A stretch of 6,708 nt of DNA. Origin: an archaeon (lineage in GTDB: Archaea > Micrarchaeota > Micrarchaeia > Norongarragalinales > SBBD01). The stretch covers positions 1-6,708 of the forward strand of contig SBBD01000120.1 of assembly GCA_005239845.1 (NCBI GenBank), in the 5' to 3' direction. Of the stretch, positions 5,085-6,708 are shown piece by piece. The position numbers were made by a program, and so were the translations under genes. Under the pieces are notes generated by a model that did no database searches, was not told the origin of the DNA, and was given only the letters and a program-made list of their open reading frames with translations. Position 1 is the first letter of the stretch. Each line of letters opens with the position of its first letter.

Positions 5085-5380
5085 TTCCTGTCCTTCCATC
5101 GTAGTTTTGGGTTGGAAAGCAGTTTCCGTACCCCCTCAGGATCCCAAATCCAGATAATGCGGCCGTCCTGAACAACAATTTTATTGGAGTGTTCCAAGTA
5201 GTCCAGTATGGTGCAAAACGTCTGGTACATCATTTTCTTCGGCAGGCTCCGCCACAACTGCGTCTTTGTCGGATATTCTTCGGCGCCAGCAATCGCTTTT
5301 TCCACCATGAGCACGGTGTCTAGGCGAGGGTAACGGAGCACCTCGTCTTCCCATCTTTGCACTTGTTTCTGCGTTTTCAT
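5072..5380 (-). CDS. Small archaeal winged-helix-like protein, 102 aa, probable transcription regulator
   Basis: ATG at 5380-5378, stop TCA complement at 5072-5074. The protein begins with a basic helix (MKTQKQVQRWEDEVLRYPRL) followed by a compact helical core: DTVLMVEKAIAGA, then EYPTKTQLWRSLPKKMMYQTFCTILDYLEHSNKIVVQDGRIIWIW. This reads as a winged helix: TKTQLWRSLP as the turn region, MMYQTFCTILDYLE as recognition helix, and the NKIVVQDGRIIWIWDP hairpin as wing. The pattern RLDTVLMVE...TKTELWR.LP is one I associate with small archaeal HTH-like proteins without characterised function. The C-terminus is highly basic (RWKDRKKKR). A perfect palindrome overlaps its start codon, suggesting autoregulation. 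It is divergent from ileS but separated from it by about 175 bases, so control of ileS is possible but unsupported. Confidence 0.75.
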   Translation of the reverse strand: MKTQKQVQRWEDEVLRYPRLDTVLMVEKAIAGAEEYPTKTQLWRSLPKKMMYQTFCTILDYLEHSNKIVVQDGRIIWIWDPEGVRKLLSNPKLRWKDRKKKR

Positions 5381-5403
5381 AATTATATCTTTTGATATAA
5401 TTA
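5380..5403 (-). promoter_or_regulatory. Perfect 24-bp AT-rich palindrome at the start codon, likely operator
   Basis: TAATTATATC (5380-5389), TTTT, GATATAATTA (5394-5403) has ten complementary pairs with no mismatch. Its left end includes the last base of the ATG complement of the 102-aa winged-helix gene. The arms themselves look like TATA boxes about 20 bases from the start codon, so a bound dimer would block the basal promoter. Binding by the gene's own product is inferred. Confidence 0.6.
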
Positions 5404-5430
5404 CTTAATAATCCTATCGTTGTCCAGTTG

Positions 5431-5438
5431 TTTTTAAA
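5431..5438 (+). promoter_or_regulatory. TATA-like box for ileS
   Basis: TTTTTAAA is the best TATA-like match upstream of ileS. It would start transcription near 5463 and leave a leader of about 95 bases before ATG 5558. There is no clear CCAAAC-type BRE, so this is tentative. Confidence 0.4.
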
Positions 5439-5494
5439 CCTTGCACGTCCCTAACTCCTGGATGCCTTGTGGAAAGAGCCGATTTCCTTTCAGA

Positions 5495-5554
5495 GAGGCC
5501 TGATGCTATCGTAGTAATTACTGCATAAGCGGCTTCCGCTCGCGAGGAGGCCTG
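5495..5554 (+). promoter_or_regulatory. ileS leader with pairing potential around the Shine-Dalgarno site
   Basis: GAGGCCTG occurs twice (5495-5502 and 5547-5554). Its self-complementary core AGGCCT can pair between copies, and the second copy overlaps the SD GAGGAGG (5544-5550). Inside the loop is a small hairpin AGCGG-CTT-CCGCT (5528-5540) and a 10-base palindrome AGTAATTACT (5512-5521). SD occlusion is a possibility, not a demonstrated riboswitch. Confidence 0.3.
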
Positions 5555-5557
5555 CAT

Positions 5558-6708
5558 ATGAAGGGTATTCCTTTTATGGTGTACGACCAAAAGCGCATCG
5601 AACAAGAAATTTTGGAGTTCTGGGAGAAAAATCGAGTGCCGCAAAGGCTGGCAGAGCAGCGCAAGGCAGCAAAGCCCTTCTTTTTGTTAGATGGGCCGCC
5701 GTATGCGAATGCGGAAGCGCACGTGGGGCACGTGAAGACTACTGCAAGCAAGGACGTTTGGAGCCGCTACCTGCAAATGAAAGGATTTTCGAGCTACTTG
5801 CAGCCGGGCTTTGACTGCCACGGCTTGCCCACGGAAGTCATGGTGGAAAAAGAGCTTGGCATTAAGAGCAAGCAGGACATCGAGAAAATCGGCATTGAGA
5901 CGTTTGATGCCAAGTGTCTAGAGAAAGTGGTGAATACGGAAAAGAGCTGGATGCAGTACTACCGCCTGCTCGGGGCGTGGAGGCATTACTTCGAGCCCTA
6001 CTTCACGTACAAGGACTACTACATTGAGAGCGGGTGGTGGACGGTAAAGCGGCTGCAGGAAAAGGGCTTGCTGGTGCAGGGAACAAAGTCAGTGTATTGG
6101 TGCCCGCACTGCGAGACCACGCTTTCGGGGTACGAGGTCAGCGATTCCTACAAGGACGTGGAGGACCCCAGTATATTTGTTAAGTTTAAAGTGAAAAAAG
6201 GGGTGCTGGACGGCAAAAGTAGTTCGGGACAAGGGACGGATGGCTTGAAAGAAACGCCGAATGAGTTTTTGCTGGTGTGGACGACGACGCCGTGGACGCT
6301 GCCGAGCAACGTCGCGATTGCCGCGCATCCTGCAGAAAAGTACGTGCGGGCAAGACTGGGAAAAGAAGTGTTTGTTTTCGCAGAAAAGCGCCTTGCTTTT
6401 TTGGAGGAAAAACTGAAAGCAAAGTTCGAGACGTTGGAATCCTTCGAGGGCAAAAAGCTGGACGGCTTGGAGTACGAGCCCGTTTTTACGGTGGGAGGAA
6501 AACCCATCGCTTCGCTTGCAGGGCACCAATTCCGCGTCATCATGAGCATTTCCATCTTGACGCACAAGAAATACAAAAAGCACCACCTCAAGCACGCCAC
6601 CCGCCGCGAGCTAAGCGAGGAAAAGCAGCTGGAGCAGTTGACGGGCACCGAGGAAAAGGAAGAGTACGCGGAATTTGTTTCGATGAATGAAGGCACGGGG
6701 CTGGTGCA
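5558..6708 (+). CDS. ileS: Isoleucyl-tRNA synthetase, N-terminal 383 residues (3' truncated by window)
   Basis: This cytoplasmic class I synthetase charges tRNA-Ile with isoleucine and edits misactivated valine. ATG 5558 follows a strong SD (GAGGAGG, 5544-5550). The Rossmann fold begins at residue ~40 with LLDGPPYANAEAHVGH, where HVGH (residues 55-58) is the HIGH signature. PGFDCHGLPTEV (83-94) is the next conserved block, typical of IleRS. A CPHC pair at 182-185 (YWCPHCETTLSGYEV) starts the connective region. TTTPWTLPSNVAIAAHP (from 242) is the threonine-rich motif of the CP1 editing domain, and MNEGTGLVH at the window edge is the GTG-V-H editing motif. KMSKS and the anticodon-binding domain lie beyond the window. 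A charged segment rich in K, H, E and Q (about residues 333-370) before the GTGLVH motif looks like an insertion relative to typical IleRS. ATG 5576 (M7) is an alternative start but has no SD. Confidence 0.95.
   Translation, partial: MKGIPFMVYDQKRIEQEILEFWEKNRVPQRLAEQRKAAKPFFLLDGPPYANAEAHVGHVKTTASKDVWSRYLQMKGFSSYLQPGFDCHGLPTEVMVEKELGIKSKQDIEKIGIETFDAKCLEKVVNTEKSWMQYYRLLGAWRHYFEPYFTYKDYYIESGWWTVKRLQEKGLLVQGTKSVYWCPHCETTLSGYEVSDSYKDVEDPSIFVKFKVKKGVLDGKSSSGQGTDGLKETPNEFLLVWTTTPWTLPSNVAIAAHPAEKYVRARLGKEVFVFAEKRLAFLEEKLKAKFETLESFEGKKLDGLEYEPVFTVGGKPIASLAGHQFRVIMSISILTHKKYKKHHLKHATRRELSEEKQLEQLTGTEEKEEYAEFVSMNEGTGLV

Noticed and set aside
6148..6696. Long minus-strand open frames (182 and 168 codons) at 6089-6696
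   Set aside because: They lie antisense to the well-supported ileS coding sequence, have no promoter or SD, and have low-complexity Ser/Phe composition typical of antisense reading.

Overview
The window reads as archaeal chromosomal DNA. The case rests on four things: BRE/TATA-type promoters (CCAAAC followed by a TATA-like box) a short distance upstream of starts, Shine-Dalgarno sites of the GAGGTG/GGAGG type, a very sequon-rich secreted protein typical of archaeal cell surfaces, and small archaeal winged-helix proteins. The overall style (compact genes, DNRLRE/Ig-like surface glycoprotein, short unrecognised proteins) would fit a DPANN archaeon such as a Diapherotrites- or Micrarchaeota-like lineage. 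That placement is an impression, not something the sequence proves. I see no mobile element, CRISPR array, rRNA or tRNA.

Layout. 1-350 is the 3' end of an unrecognised gene (+). 379-3132 is a surface-protein unit (+): a palindrome plus BRE/TATA promoter, a 62-aa predicted secreted peptide, then a protein of about 817 aa carrying a DNRLRE-like domain, an Ig-like segment, a repeat region resembling beta-propeller blades, and about 38 N-glycosylation sequons. The natural start of the large gene (ATG 636, overlapping the upstream stop, with a good SD) is out of frame by one base with its own signal peptide, so either a frameshift or a non-standard start is present. 3225-3839 (-) is a polytopic membrane protein of unknown role, convergent with the surface gene.

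3840-4322 holds a second copy of the palindrome/BRE/TATA module driving a 39-aa single-span membrane peptide (4020-4139), then the promoter of a two-gene operon. That operon (4323-4996, +) looks like a toxin-antitoxin pair: a DUF7718/TumE-like protein followed, with an ATGA overlap, by a winged-helix protein like the HVO_A0114 family. 5072-5380 (-) is another small winged-helix protein whose start codon abuts a perfect 10-bp-arm palindrome, a likely autoregulatory operator. From 5558 to the right edge is the first 383 codons of isoleucyl-tRNA synthetase (ileS, +), preceded by a leader with pairing potential around the SD.

The most interesting signal is the promoter module at 379-420 and 3944-3984. 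Both copies have the palindrome ATCAAC-TTTTA-GTTGAT (one mismatch in the first copy) at exactly the same distance (27 bp start to start) from CCAAAC. This suggests a transcription factor that jointly controls the surface glycoprotein unit and the 39-aa membrane peptide.
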